Positions 45,209 to 55,989 of a stretch of 64,000 bases of DNA are shown in pieces (position 1 is the stretch's first letter; every line of letters starts with the position of its first letter). This stretch comes from Exophiala sp. HKRS030 (Eukaryota > Ascomycota > Eurotiomycetes > Chaetothyriales > Herpotrichiellaceae): assembly GCA_023897205.1 (NCBI GenBank), contig JAHWDD010000003.1, forward strand, positions 7,257,665 to 7,321,664, read 5' to 3'. A program made the position numbers and the translations under genes. The notes beneath the pieces are model-generated. The model ran no database searches. It saw nothing but the letters and a program-made list of their open reading frames with translations, and was not told where the DNA came from.

Positions 45209-45604
45209 AGTTAAAAATTTATAACAAAGTTCCTCAAATCAATGCGGTGGACAAAAAGTTTGGTATTGCTTATTTGCGAGAAAGGGATCTTGAGATTTCT
45301 TGACAGATCAAAGCCAAAGGTAGGACATATACACCAATGTGACTGGGCGGCATCGAAGCTGTCGCCCTATCGATGCCATCTGACCACTACTCAACTGCTA
45401 CTCCGAGTTCTAATCGATTGTGCGGCAACTACTTTTCGGTCCGGGCACAAATCACCCCACGCATTGCCAGGCCGAGAATTCCTACTCGGCTGGCCGAGGC
45501 TCTGTGCGCGACGATTCTCAAGGCCAAGGATATCCGTCCACGCAGGGGACTATTTACATTGTTTAATCTACCTCGACTGTTTAATGAAAAGTCTTGTCTA
45601 GCCT
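45209..45604. promoter_or_regulatory. BVMO upstream region with a CGG inverted repeat
   Basis: About 400 bp between the BVMO start and the 3' end of acyl-CoA synthetase 2. TCGG-CTGG-CCGA (45486-45497), which also contains CCGAGG (45494-45499), is an inverted CGG repeat of the kind bound by Zn2Cys6 dimers. It lies about 280 bp upstream of the BVMO start. Confidence 0.5.
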
Positions 45605-47595
45605 CTAGAGCTTTGTATTGCTGGCCTTTGAGCCAGGTTTCAACTTCTGCAGTTGTCTCCTAACGACCTTTCCGCTTGCCGTGCGAGGTATGACATTGAT
45701 AAAATAGACACCAGCTGTGAGCCATTTATGCCTTGACATTCGTGTTTCGACAAACCTCTGGACTTCTTCCGCTGTAATTTGTGACTCTGGCGCTTTGACC
45801 ACGAATGCTTTTGGATACTCGCCATCCTGCCTAGACTAAATTAGGATCTTGCGGCCGCAACAAGTCTCTTCATCGTAATGCTCACTCACCTTCGTTCGCC
45901 GACTACCGCAGCATCGACAATACCTGGATTGGTCAACAGTGTCTGCTCGATCTCAGCAGGAGCAACCTGTAGACCTTTAACCTTGATGAGCTCCTGATGA
46001 GTAGATTATCAGTACGATGGCCGGAAAAGGACCCAGCCGCCATTACCTTGAGGCGATCAACGATGAATAGACACCCTCTTGAGTCGACATAGCCAACATC
46101 CCCTGTCTTCATCCACCTTTTTCCATCCTCGTAAATAATTGTCTCTGCAGTCTCCCGTGGCCGTTTGTAGTATCCTATCATTACATTGGGTCCCGCTATC
46201 CATATCTCGCCCACCGCATATGGGAGATTGGTTGTTTGCTCAAAGCCATGTTCTGATACTGGCACGATTTTCGCCGACATATTAGGATTCAGCCAGCCGA
46301 TGGAGCTGCCGTCATCCTCATCATCTTGAGCGAATCCAGTCGCCGAGCATGTCGTTTCGGTCAGACCCCATCCCTGCTTGACCTGCACTCCCGGCCGTAG
46401 GTGAGTCTTTTCAACCAGTCTTCCAATCTCCGGGCTCAGTGGAGCGGAGCCCGTGACGACTGACTCAATCGCCTTGAGGTTGAATAGCTTTGCGTTGGGG
46501 TGCTTGGACAGAGCCACCATCAAGGTTGGAACACCAGTCAAGAACGTGATCCGGTAGATGTCGAGAAACAACAAGTATTTTTCAATACTGTATTGCATCA
46601 TTATAAACACCTTAACACCCATGAGAGCTGCCGTCACGCAATAATACGCCTGGCCCTGCACATCGTCAGGTTAAAGTTGTTCTAAGAGAAAGGAAAGGTG
46701 TTTACATAGGCGTGAAACATAGGAAGGGGAGCTAGCCACCGCTCCCCCAGCAAGTCGACCCGTGATTTGCGCTCCCTTGCCCGCGGTGTGTCAGCGACCA
46801 AACTCCGTTTGAAAGCAACTTGTAGAGAATTTGAGACCAGGTTGTAATGTGAGATCTCGACGCCTTTCGGAACACCTGTTGTCCTGAGAAGAGTCAGTAC
46901 AAAGGGTTGTTGTGGCAGTAACAATACACATACCCGCTAGAATAGTTGATAGCGGCTGTGGTCGTTTGTGCCTCCTGCATACTGGAGAACGTCCTCCAAG
47001 TCCACCCTTGAGCTTCACTCTCTGAAGCCCAGATACTCGTCCACGAAGGAAGTCCGCTCTTGGTGTTGTGATCATGAGGGTCGGCAAACTCGAACACCCT
47101 TTCTTGTGGGAGACCAACCTGTTTAACAGCTTCGATAGCCGTTCTAGCTCCTGTAGCATTTGTAATGATCATGACCGCATCAGAATCCTTCAGCTGGTAC
47201 GATAGTTCTGTCGAATTTTCTTATGATCAGTTCCTCCATCCCAAGAGGTGGCATTGTTGCACAGAAGACTTACCGGCAGCAGACGCACTGGGACTACACC
47301 CGGTGAATACGCACCCTGCAGCCACGACTCCCCAATAGAGAACCGGGAAGTAGAGGGAGTTGGTCGAGAACAACAGCACTTTGTCGTTCGGTTGGAGGCC
47401 TAGTTTCTGCAACCCCATCCCTAGCCTTTTGACAAGGACCTCAGCTTGCTGCAGACTGAACCAGCGTTCTGGGTGCTCGGCATCAAAATACTGCGGTCGC
47501 GCACGCTGTTCTGCATCCCCGGAAGAGAAAATGAGGGTCGGCAGGTCGACCATCGGAACGTCGAGCACAAATTTGGAGTCGAAATGTTTCGCCAT
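45605..47595 (-). CDS. Acyl-CoA synthetase 2 (AMP-binding, ANL superfamily)
   Basis: Minus-strand gene of about seven exons. In order: [22 protein letters not shown], the AMP-binding segment split by an intron into NYSSG and [21 protein letters not shown] then [80 protein letters not shown] and, after an intron, [16 protein letters not shown]. The C-terminal domain ends with the lysine motif [12 protein letters not shown]. Intact by all visible criteria. The last three residues, TKL, are close to a peroxisomal PTS1 but not canonical. It is a different subgroup from the ligase at 33509, so the two probably activate different acids. Confidence 0.87.
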
Positions 47596-48026
47596 TACCG
47601 CGAAACTGATGGTGCCAGGCCAACAGAGCTCTCTGACATCTCATAACATTCTAAGCTCAAGAAATCTCAAGGAGCTATGGCTACTTGTTTAAAATGTGAC
47701 CAGCCTCGTATTTTCGGCGCTAGCCGACTGATATTTAGATGGTACCGACCAACAGTTAAAGATGGCTGTGAGTACTGCTGCATAAATAATGGCAATACCC
47801 ACTTAAACGGCAGATACGGAATAATTTTAGTCTTCATTCCGAACATCGGTCTCGGCACTCATGTTCCTGTCAGTTCGTTTAACCTCGGCCCGCAGACAAA
47901 GTATGTTATCACCATGCTCAGATCGTGCTGGAAGAATCTGGTCCTGCTAAACTACGAAACCTCTAGATTGACAGCGTTGTCTCTGATAGAGCAGTCGCAG
48001 TAAAGTGAAAAGAAGTCGAAGGGAAC
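47596..48026. promoter_or_regulatory. Divergent promoter, acyl-CoA synthetase 2 / thioesterase
   Basis: A 430-bp divergent region. It contains TCGG-CGCTAG-CCGA (47714-47727), an inverted CGG repeat, and CCTCGG at 47883-47888. Both lie in the shared interval, compatible with joint control of the ligase and thioesterase. Confidence 0.5.
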
Positions 48027-48712
48027 ATGACCAGACAGTACGCTGAGGCTACATCGCTTCAAGACACGAATGTTGACGATGTCAGAAACCCAAAGGCGGA
48101 ACGATATAATACCAATATTCTGAAAATTCCGGGCATAGCATTCGATGTGAAATTACAGGATCCGAAGCAGAGGATACAGGCGTACATCGACTCGTACCGC
48201 ACGGGCAGCTCGGAGCTTCGCCAGGTATTGACAGCCAACTTCTTCCGCATGGACAGCAAAGTCAGACACTGACCGAGTCCTACATATTGCAGGGATTCGA
48301 TGAAGTTTTCATGCGAGAACACGTATCGGTGGTCACTGCAGCAAAAGTTGGGGACCGAGCTACGGCAGTGTATGAGGTCAAGGCTGCACCGATCTTTGCA
48401 AGCCGCATGGGCAACATGCACGGCGGCGCAGTAGCGATGATCTTAGACATGTGTACCACCATGACTGCCGCGCCACTTGCTCGGGAGGACTTCTGGTGGT
48501 TTGGCGGTGTTTCGAGGACGTTAAATATGACGTATCTTCGACCAGTGCGAACGGGTATGGAACTCTTAATCGAGTGCGAAGTAATGCAACAGGGGGCACG
48601 CTTGGCAACAATTCGTGGTCAGATCAGGGACAAGAAGACAGGGCAGCTACTCTCGCTAGCCGAGCACAACAAAGCTAGCATCAATTTTGTGAAAGCCATA
48701 GAGCGTTTATGA
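48027..48712 (+). CDS. Hot-dog-fold thioesterase (PaaI-like)
   Basis: Two exons, 48027-48234 and 48293-48712, joined over a 58-bp GT-AG intron, give about 208 residues. An N-terminal helical extension is followed by the hot-dog domain: ASRMGNMHGGAVAMILDMCTT, the long helix with the catalytic HGG-A/D region, and LNMTYLRPVRTGMELLIECEV, RLATIRGQIRDK and a short tail. This is the layout of fungal PaaI/ACOT13-like acyl-CoA thioesterases, which release free acids from CoA esters. Without a clear targeting signal it could act in the cytosol. It is divergent from a ligase, so it may clear stalled CoA thioesters or hydrolyse the product. Confidence 0.88.
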
Positions 48713-48841
48713 CGCGAACTATCGAAAGCGTGGCCCAGGGGCAGAAGTAGCTAATCAAGAAACGCTCAATCAAGCCACCGGACGATTGCGTAAGCCTCTT
48801 TGAGATCATGCATGATCTTGGAGATGTCAGTAAGTCACCGT

Positions 48842-50566
48842 CTATCGAATAACTTCAGTCAACAGATCGACTGGCCACTTGGCTTCATCTATGCCATTGC
48901 CTCGTGTTCCGACGTTGTATCTCAACTCGACTGTACCCTCTGGAAACTGCAGAATTGGCTTGGGCACTCGAAATACCAGCCCATTCAGGGCACTAGATGT
49001 TCTCTTGTGGAAGAAATCTAGGTTGAGTAAGGCCCCATTCTCGCGGATCATTTCGATATAGCGCGGAATGGTGTAGTTCATGCTGTGATAATGTCGAAAC
49101 ACCTGCCGACCGTTTCGCTTCCAGACGTCGTCCCAGACATGTCGTGGATACTCGCCGACTGTGAGCGCGAGCCATTGGTTGTAGTAGTCGAGCGATGTGT
49201 CGACCAAATACGAACCGCCGTGGGCGGCCTGGTCCATCAACGCGTGGAGGGCGCCGCACGTTCCAATGATGCCAGTACAATAGTCCGAGTTTGGGAACAC
49301 CGGGGTCACAGCTTCGTCGTTACCCATGGCCCTTCCAAAACCAGTCGAAATGCCTGAATGAGCATCACTAATGGGCTGCCAGCCGCTACGGTGCGCCAGG
49401 GGTCCGTCCCAACCAAAACAATTTTCGCGGATATAGATGAGGCCCCGATCACGATGCTTAATCATCTCGAAAACCTGCTCCTGACCAAAGCCATACTTGA
49501 CCAAAATGTCAGGTCGGTAGCCATTGACGATAATGTCCGCGTCCATGATCAATGCACGGAGTTTCGATCGGTTCACTTCCTCTCGTAAGTCCAATGCACA
49601 ATTCCACTTCCCCCAATTAAGGTCGGGCTGCAGCCCCGAGAAGTCCGGAAGGTGGGAGGCGGTCACCCTCATGACACTGGCTCCTAATTCGGCAAGACCG
49701 CGACTGATGGCAGGTCCAGCAATAACCCGGGTCAGGTCAACAACCTTAAGGCCACCTAGCGGTCGACTGGGGTTTGTGAAGCTGGTCACTTTCCACCACC
49801 CCGCCTGCTGATTGGAGCCTTCGTGTTTTGTGATGCGATACAAGTCAACCGCGGAATTAGTCTTTCCCTGTGTGCTGGCCGAATACTCTTTCGTACTTAG
49901 GCAGATTGTTGCCGCCTGACGGTACTCTTCTCCAAGGATGCGGTCCCATTCATCTGCTGTCTTCTCCTTCAAGCGTTCAATGAACGGAGCCCACGACTCT
50001 TCAATGGTCGTTATCCCGGACATGTCGCGTGGGAGTCCAGCAGCATCGAGGGACGGATCTGGATTGAGACTGCCGTGAATGTGGAAGCATCGATCATCCT
50101 TTGTTTTGTATATGTTGTACGCTGCTCGGCGATACGGCGAAGAAGCCATCTGATGTAGGTCACAGTTTGGAAAGTATGTCGCGTACTTCTCTGTCAGCTC
50201 TCGGATCGGAGTGGGAGAGACAGGTGCCGCGAAATCTGGGTTGACTTCGAGGACCAAGGACGACATGAAGAAGAGTTGAGCATGGTCCGTGTTGATGGTG
50301 ATGTGTTTAGGCTCTTCGTCATATTTCCTGCAGAGCAATGTATTGATCATGACAGCCTCGAAGCCTTTTAGTGAGGCTACGCTTTCCGCCAGTCTCCAGT
50401 TGATGGCAATGCTGGGCGCCGTGGTGCCCTCGAAGTGGACATACTTGGCTAGCTGCTTACACTCTACAGGCAATGAATCCTGCAAGCGGGATCTCAAGAT
50501 CCCTGTCTCTAGAAGCGAGGCGCACTCTTCCGGTATCGAGTACGGTGCCGGTTGATCGTTGGTCAT
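48842..50566 (-). CDS. CaiB/BaiF-family (class III) CoA-transferase
   Basis: A single exon. The start chosen, ATG 50566, gives about 574 residues; an upstream in-frame ATG at 50659 adds 31 residues with no resemblance. The protein is the two-lobed fungal version: an N-terminal region, then RPLGGLKVVDLTRVIAGPAISRGLAELGA, the Rossmann-like core typical of the family, then DADIIVNGYRPDILVKYGFG and a second lobe with FPNSDYCTGIIGTCGALHAL, where the catalytic Asp of formyl-CoA-transferase-like enzymes aligns. It would move CoA between two carboxylic acids. In this cluster it gives an ATP-independent partner to the two CoA ligases. Confidence 0.88.
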   Translation of the reverse strand: MTNDQPAPYSIPEECASLLETGILRSRLQDSLPVECKQLAKYVHFEGTTAPSIAINWRLAESVASLKGFEAVMINTLLCRKYDEEPKHITINTDHAQLFFMSSLVLEVNPDFAAPVSPTPIRELTEKYATYFPNCDLHQMASSPYRRAAYNIYKTKDDRCFHIHGSLNPDPSLDAAGLPRDMSGITTIEESWAPFIERLKEKTADEWDRILGEEYRQAATICLSTKEYSASTQGKTNSAVDLYRITKHEGSNQQAGWWKVTSFTNPSRPLGGLKVVDLTRVIAGPAISRGLAELGASVMRVTASHLPDFSGLQPDLNWGKWNCALDLREEVNRSKLRALIMDADIIVNGYRPDILVKYGFGQEQVFEMIKHRDRGLIYIRENCFGWDGPLAHRSGWQPISDAHSGISTGFGRAMGNDEAVTPVFPNSDYCTGIIGTCGALHALMDQAAHGGSYLVDTSLDYYNQWLALTVGEYPRHVWDDVWKRNGRQVFRHYHSMNYTIPRYIEMIRENGALLNLDFFHKRTSSALNGLVFRVPKPILQFPEGTVELRYNVGTRGNGIDEAKWPVDLLTEVIR

Positions 50567-51141
50567 TATATCGGTTGCTATTCTCTTGGTGTACCTTGCA
50601 AGCCTGTCGTGATACACTGCCATACAATGGCTACAATTTGAACTCTCACACTTGTCCACTCATTCCAGACATACCAGGTTAACCAAAAGTTGAACACCGA
50701 AACCTACTAAGCTGCCGCTCGGCACTCCGAGGCCTATTCGGCCACTAAATTCTCGGGCAACGGTCCTGAGGCTCGGTCAGCCCCGCACAGCAATGGAAAA
50801 ACAGACCATCAAGATACGAAGCACCAGAAAGATTTGTGAGCCCAGGTGTGCGAATTGATGTCAAATCAGCCTACGTCTAATCAGTAGGAGCACTCTACCC
50901 CCTATGATAGCTAACTTGGGCTTCGCTGTGACAGTCCATCATCTGAGGATCCTTACTCTTGGCCAGACATTCCCGTCCGGCAGCGTCAAAGCCCAGGTAC
51001 CGTGGTCTAAAGTAGGACTCAAACAACATAGAATTACTAGAACAAGGAGATAATGATATGAGTACTGGAGCAATTGTGGGAGATCCTCGGAAGCAACTCT
51101 CAAGCCTACTCGCTTTTAAATGCGACTTGGTCAAGGACCAT
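50567..51141. promoter_or_regulatory. CoA-transferase upstream region with CGG inverted repeat
   Basis: About 575 bp between the CoA-transferase start and the AtuA-like stop. TCGG-CACT-CCGA lies at 50719-50730 and overlaps CCGAGG (50727-50732), about 155 bp before the start. Unrelated frames on the minus strand (50895-51188) overlap the end of the next gene and are not called. Confidence 0.5.
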
Positions 51142-53485
51142 CTACAACACCGCCTCTTTTTCAAGGAACTTTTGAGGAATATATACATGTCGTGCCCTCA
51201 AAAACTCAGCGAGATTCTAGCATAGACCCATCAGCAGATGTCAGTAGTTTAGGTGAGATACAATTCTACCTTGCCAAGTGCGTCCATCTTGCTAGAATTG
51301 CTCACCCCCGTCCCCAAGAGACCGTGGATGACAAAATGAACTGCTCGAATTTCGGGAAATTCGCAACGCTCAATGTACGCGTCTGGCCCAGCCTCGGCTG
51401 CAAGAAGTCCTGATTATAGTATGATTAGTTAGTTCACCATTTTAGAGGACCGTATAAAAGATCACAACTTACCTCTCAGAGTCTCTGTCGTAAAGAAACT
51501 CCGTAGCCAGTCATACTTTGGAGTTTCGTTAAGACCGCGAGGGATGAAAAACCCTACGTTGACATTGGCACCTTTGTCACCACTTCGAGCATACACGACT
51601 AATCCAAGTGGCGCCCTGACGGTCGGTCCAAACGATGACAGTGGTGTTGGATTCCTTGGCTGGTAGTCTGGCTGTGATGGAAGTTGAGAAGTAGATGTGT
51701 AGACCTCATGCCTTGGAACAAGCAGTCCCTGATCGTCTCCGCAGGGCGGCATAAAGTGGACAGACAATTGCACTTCACTTTGGTTGATCAATCCAGGGAA
51801 GTAGGTACATAGCAACTTCGGCTCTGCCGTTCTGAAATCCACGTTTGCAGTGAGGCCTGGATATCCTGACAGCTGATTGCTCATGATAGGACCCAAGAAG
51901 CGTCCGGGTTTTAGTAGTCTTAGATCTTTCGCCTGTGCAAGAATTCGCAGCTGCAAAGTCGCTTCCAGTTGGGAGTGCGGATCGTCCTTAGGAGCTCCAT
52001 AGAGCTGAAAATCGAGCACATCATACTGACGAGTGTCCAGCATTCTTCGGGACATGACCTCAAAACTTCTCGCCTTCTCTTCCGTGTCCAGGCCAGTCAC
52101 GTAGACGGAGAATTCGGCTTGGTACCCACCCAAGGCCATCAACGCTATCTTGGCGGTCTCTGGAGCCGGTATACCTATTATACAATAATTAAATGTTCTT
52201 AAGATAGTCTCGGATGTGAAAGACGCGTTAGTGATGGATAAGTCTTACCTTTGAATCCGGAAACATGCACTTGATTGTGACCAGTCTGCTCGAACCGAAT
52301 ACTGGATAGATCAGCGATGACATCGGGGTTGTAGTAGAAAGGCCCCTGAATCTCGTAGAGCAGCTGGCCTCGCACGGTATCCACAGTGACACTGATCATA
52401 AGGTCAATCAAAAATATTCAAATTTGCACCGTGTAGAAAGGTGCAAGAGGACACGCACATTCCGTTCTGGTTCTCATGACTTTGAATGACACTTGTTCCA
52501 TCGACTGCAATGGTCGCAATGGGGAATGACAAATCGTAGTAGTCAGGAACCAGGCTCTTGAACCCTCCAAAATTTCCCCCCGTCTACAGTACGTAGTATC
52601 TGTCAGCCACTGGACAAGATAAATTAGGCTGGAGAAGAACTCACCACGTAGCAGCCGCATTCGATCAGATGCCCGGCAACAAGTGAGCCAGCCAACCTGT
52701 TCACATCAGTCCGACTCCAGCCATGCCACCAAGCGGCGATTCCCATGACCTTCTGACCATCAGCGGCAGGAAACCACGAGATGGATGAGCTTGTCATACC
52801 GTGCTTGCATCGGTGCACCGCCCACATATGACAATATCAGCACCCTCGTGCAACGCTTGTACAATTCCCCAGCAACCAACGTAGGCGTTGGCCATGATGA
52901 TATCAGGATGTTTCTGCTTCCACGTCTCGAAGTTGCCGGTTGCTCTGGTTAGAGGTTTGATGTCGAGGCTGTCAATCTTCAGAAGCAAGTCGTCCCCAAC
53001 AACATACGCAACTTTCTTCTGGCAGCCTCGAGATGAAAGCAGCTTCTGGACTGCTTCCGCCAGACCTCTGGGGTTGAGACCTCCGGCATTCACTGCGATT
53101 CGAAGGTTCGGATTCCGATATGATGCGTATTCGTCGAAGGCATCTCGGAGGGAGTACAAGAACCCTGGTTCGTACCCACCCTTCTCACCTGCCCGCACCT
53201 GCAGAGATCTTGACGCCAGATTAAACTACTACAGATCAGCAATTCTTGGTTCGAAGTGTTGGTTTTGGACAAGAGCTGTACCTCTGACAGCCAGTCCCCG
53301 ATGATGGCGTCTACAGTTGTTTTGCCTCGCAACATCGATTTCATTCCTGTGTTTCAATTCAATCCCTGGACTATTTCCGCCTTTGGGCTGCATCGCGACT
53401 CACCATCTAACCGGTCCCCGGTTGATCCGGACACATTGCCAACCACAACCTGCCTTGATCCTGTCTTGGCCATTTCTTTCATCAT
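51142..53485 (-). CDS. AtuA-type (DUF1446) protein with fused ferredoxin-fold domain
   Basis: About nine exons. The N-terminal part reads VVVGNVSGSTGDRLDG, then IIGDWLSE, then NLASRSLQVRAGEKGGYEP, VNAGGLNPRGLAEAVQKL, DIVICGRCTDAST, and LAGSLVAGHLIECGCYVVTGGNFGG, the AtuA/DUF1446 core. The C-terminal part, after RAPLGLVVYARSGDKGANVNVGFF, is the small AtuA-associated domain that bacteria often encode separately; it ends HGLLGTGVSNSSKMDALGKNLAEFLRA and stops at 51142. AtuA is required for acyclic terpene (citronellol/geraniol) use in Pseudomonas, but its reaction is unknown. The start at 53485 is one of several close ATGs; 53620 is possible. Confidence 0.82.
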
Positions 53486-53956
53486 TCGGACAGTCTGTTG
53501 TATCCTGGCAGAGAAACGTGTTCTCTCTAGAACCTGATAAACTTGACCTTGTGTTGATCTCCCCTTTTTGGTTGGTGAATTCATGTTCCACGGCCGTGGC
53601 CCTTCTAAGCCTCGTGGCAAATGGGCATCCGACCTGCCGAAAGGAGCAGGTTACTCGATAAAGCCCCATTTCGCACCGAGTACGGAGTAGTTTACGCCGA
53701 GCCCATCTCCAAGGAGGTTCTGCCTTGCTTTGCTCGGCCTCGGGTTTCGCAGAGCGGGGGGATTGAGAGCCATATCTCAGCCCTATTCTAATCATGTGTG
53801 GAGTTTTGGACGGTGTCTCCCATTATTGTTGGCTGGTCATCCTCACGCTATTCAGGGCGCCGCGGCCTCGTTCTCTTTCCCGATTGAAGATTTGCCGGCA
53901 ACAAGGAATTGACTACATCTTATCCACGCTACTTTGTGCTTGCTCAAAGCGAATTT
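53486..53956. promoter_or_regulatory. AtuA-like gene upstream region with CCTCGG
   Basis: CCTCGG lies at 53738-53743, about 255 bp before the start. The interval also has to hold the 3' end of the hydrolase gene. No coding is recognised. Confidence 0.45.
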
Positions 53957-55125
53957 TCATTGCACTACATGATCTTTGATCCATTCAATTATCATATCAT
54001 CAGTCTTGTGGCGTATAGTAGGGTTGATGAAGTTGGAGCCCATGGCGTAAATATGCAATTGGCCCCATTCGATAACCAGTTTGTATCTTAAGCCGGCTTT
54101 GTGGCAAAGTTCTGCCCATTGCTCCGAGTCTTGACGTGCAAACTCGGCGCCTCCAGTGAATATTAGCTGTGGACTTAGACCTTCCAGCTCGTGAGGCTGG
54201 TGGCGAAGTGGGTTTACTTCTGGAGACTCAGGCGGTCTGTCGCCAATGAACAATCTAACCAATCCAGGAACCGCGCTGTTGGCCAGTAGAAAGTAGTCGC
54301 TCTCGACCGCAGGATTCCCTCCTTGATGAGCCTTCAACGTCATATCGATCCATGGAGACACCAAGATCATTGCACATGGTTGGGGAAGACCTATCCGCTT
54401 CAGTTCCAAGCTGGCAAGGATACATAGTCCGCCTTGGACGTGCAGTCAGCGTAAGCCTTGAAAGTAGACGGAAGAGGCTTACCGCCAGCAGAGTCACCCA
54501 TGAATACAATATTGCCTGGCACAATATCACGGCTCAAGAGAAAACGATAGGCCTCGATAAATGCATTTTTTTGCGCTGGATGGCTTGCCTTGGTAGAGAG
54601 GGCTGGAGATGGGGCGCGTTAGCACTCGATCTATGCCGAATTAGTCGTGTTCGGGATGCACTCACGGTATTCCACTGTGAAAAAAGCGAGATCTAAGGCT
54701 TGGTTCATCGCGCGTAAAAACCAGCGTTCCATGTAGTTTAAATACATCCTTGCCTCGCCACGGGCGTAGCCTCCACCATGAGCAAACAGTACGACACACC
54801 TTTGTCTTGTGCATTGTTCCTTCTGCGCAAAATCGGAGAGGTGGTGCGTTCCGGGGATGAGATACCCGGGGACATTCTCATCAAATTTGCGAGCTCGTCT
54901 GGGGGAAACATCACCTACTGGCAGTCTATGTGTCAGGTTCGGAAACGTGAGAGATGCCGATGAGAGATATGCTCGTTGTAACTGTAGTCGGATGGATTGG
55001 TAAACTGGAAAATGTGGAAGGAGGAAACGTCGCAAGAGTACAAGGAGGGCCTGAGATAGAAAGGAATGCGTGAACAGCAGAGCTTGCAGCGGGTGTTTCA
55101 AAATCAAGAGCAGAAGATTAGCCAT
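53957..55125 (-). CDS. Alpha/beta hydrolase, HSL/lipase-esterase type
   Basis: The minus-strand protein starts with a hydrophobic helix (about residues 3-30, possible membrane anchor or signal), followed by the HSL oxyanion loop FAHGGGYARGEARM, an intron, the nucleophile elbow GDSAG and, after another intron, GGLCILASLEL. The acid and base follow: Asp in GGAEFARQDSEQW and His in GQLHIYAMG. Length about 330-340 residues is normal. HSL-family enzymes cleave short acyl esters, and here the product of the Baeyer-Villiger monooxygenase is an obvious candidate substrate. Intact. One possible alternative is a steryl/diterpenoid acetyl-esterase-like role. Confidence 0.88.
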
Positions 55126-55989
55126 AACGCAGGAAATGAAGCTTCCAACGAGAAACGTGGAATAGCCTGATAGTATTTATCTAGAGCTCATGACTGTTCT
55201 GGCCGTCGTGGATATCATGCGGGGAAGAGGGGTCTTCCGGACCGAAACTGAGGCGCAAATCCTCGGCATGCCCTCGGTGCCAGAGTCTGATGTGCCCGAG
55301 CAGCGATAGTCTAGCGTCATGTCCCGTTCTGTGATTGGAGCCGTGAAATCCCTTGCCTTCCGCTCGAATGATATGAAAAGTCTGGACGGTGTTGCCCGGT
55401 CTATAATCATACCATCTGATGTAAACGGCGGAGAACCTACGTTGGAGGCTAATGGGTATCAACTCGTATCCTACATTCCAAGCAGACTGGGACCGGCCGC
55501 GCCGTTCGAAGAATGCCAGACAGTATCGACTCGGAGGCGGAATCCCCTTTCACCGGAGCTTGGACGGTCGAGTATTAGAGACCAGATGGGAACCTGAAAG
55601 TGACAGCCTTCTAATTGGATCTGGAGAAACATGGAGAGGTATGACACCTTTGCCTGGGATTTGCCAGCCTCGCTTGGTTAGGGCCAGAAATGGTGTTAAC
55701 TGCATTGCACAGCTTTATCACGGAAAATAGGCCGACCCGAATGGTAGACCTCTCTTAGAGTGCTTTGGTTTCGAAGATAATGGGAAACTGGACCTGAGAT
55801 ACGGTGATAGGAGGGCTTAATGGATACCATGACACAATCCCTGGGCAGGTAGCGACTGCCCTCCATAGACGAGACACTCCATAGCAAGAAGTATTGCCTT
55901 ACCCCGAAAAGTAAAATTCAGAGACAAGTATTGCCGTGAATCTGTTGCAATGAATACATACAAAGGGTCAACTATCCTGTACCATCTAT
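55126..55989. other. Hydrolase promoter side and decayed flank
   Basis: The proximal part carries two CCTCGG words at 55261-55266 and 55272-55277, about 140 bp upstream of the hydrolase start. Farther right only short frames without family resemblance are found (for example a plus-strand frame 55188-55310), and no gene is supported. Confidence 0.45.

Noticed and set aside
48235..48292. Two separate small ORFs at the thioesterase locus
   Set aside because: A 58-bp GT-AG intron joins them into one normal-length hot-dog protein.
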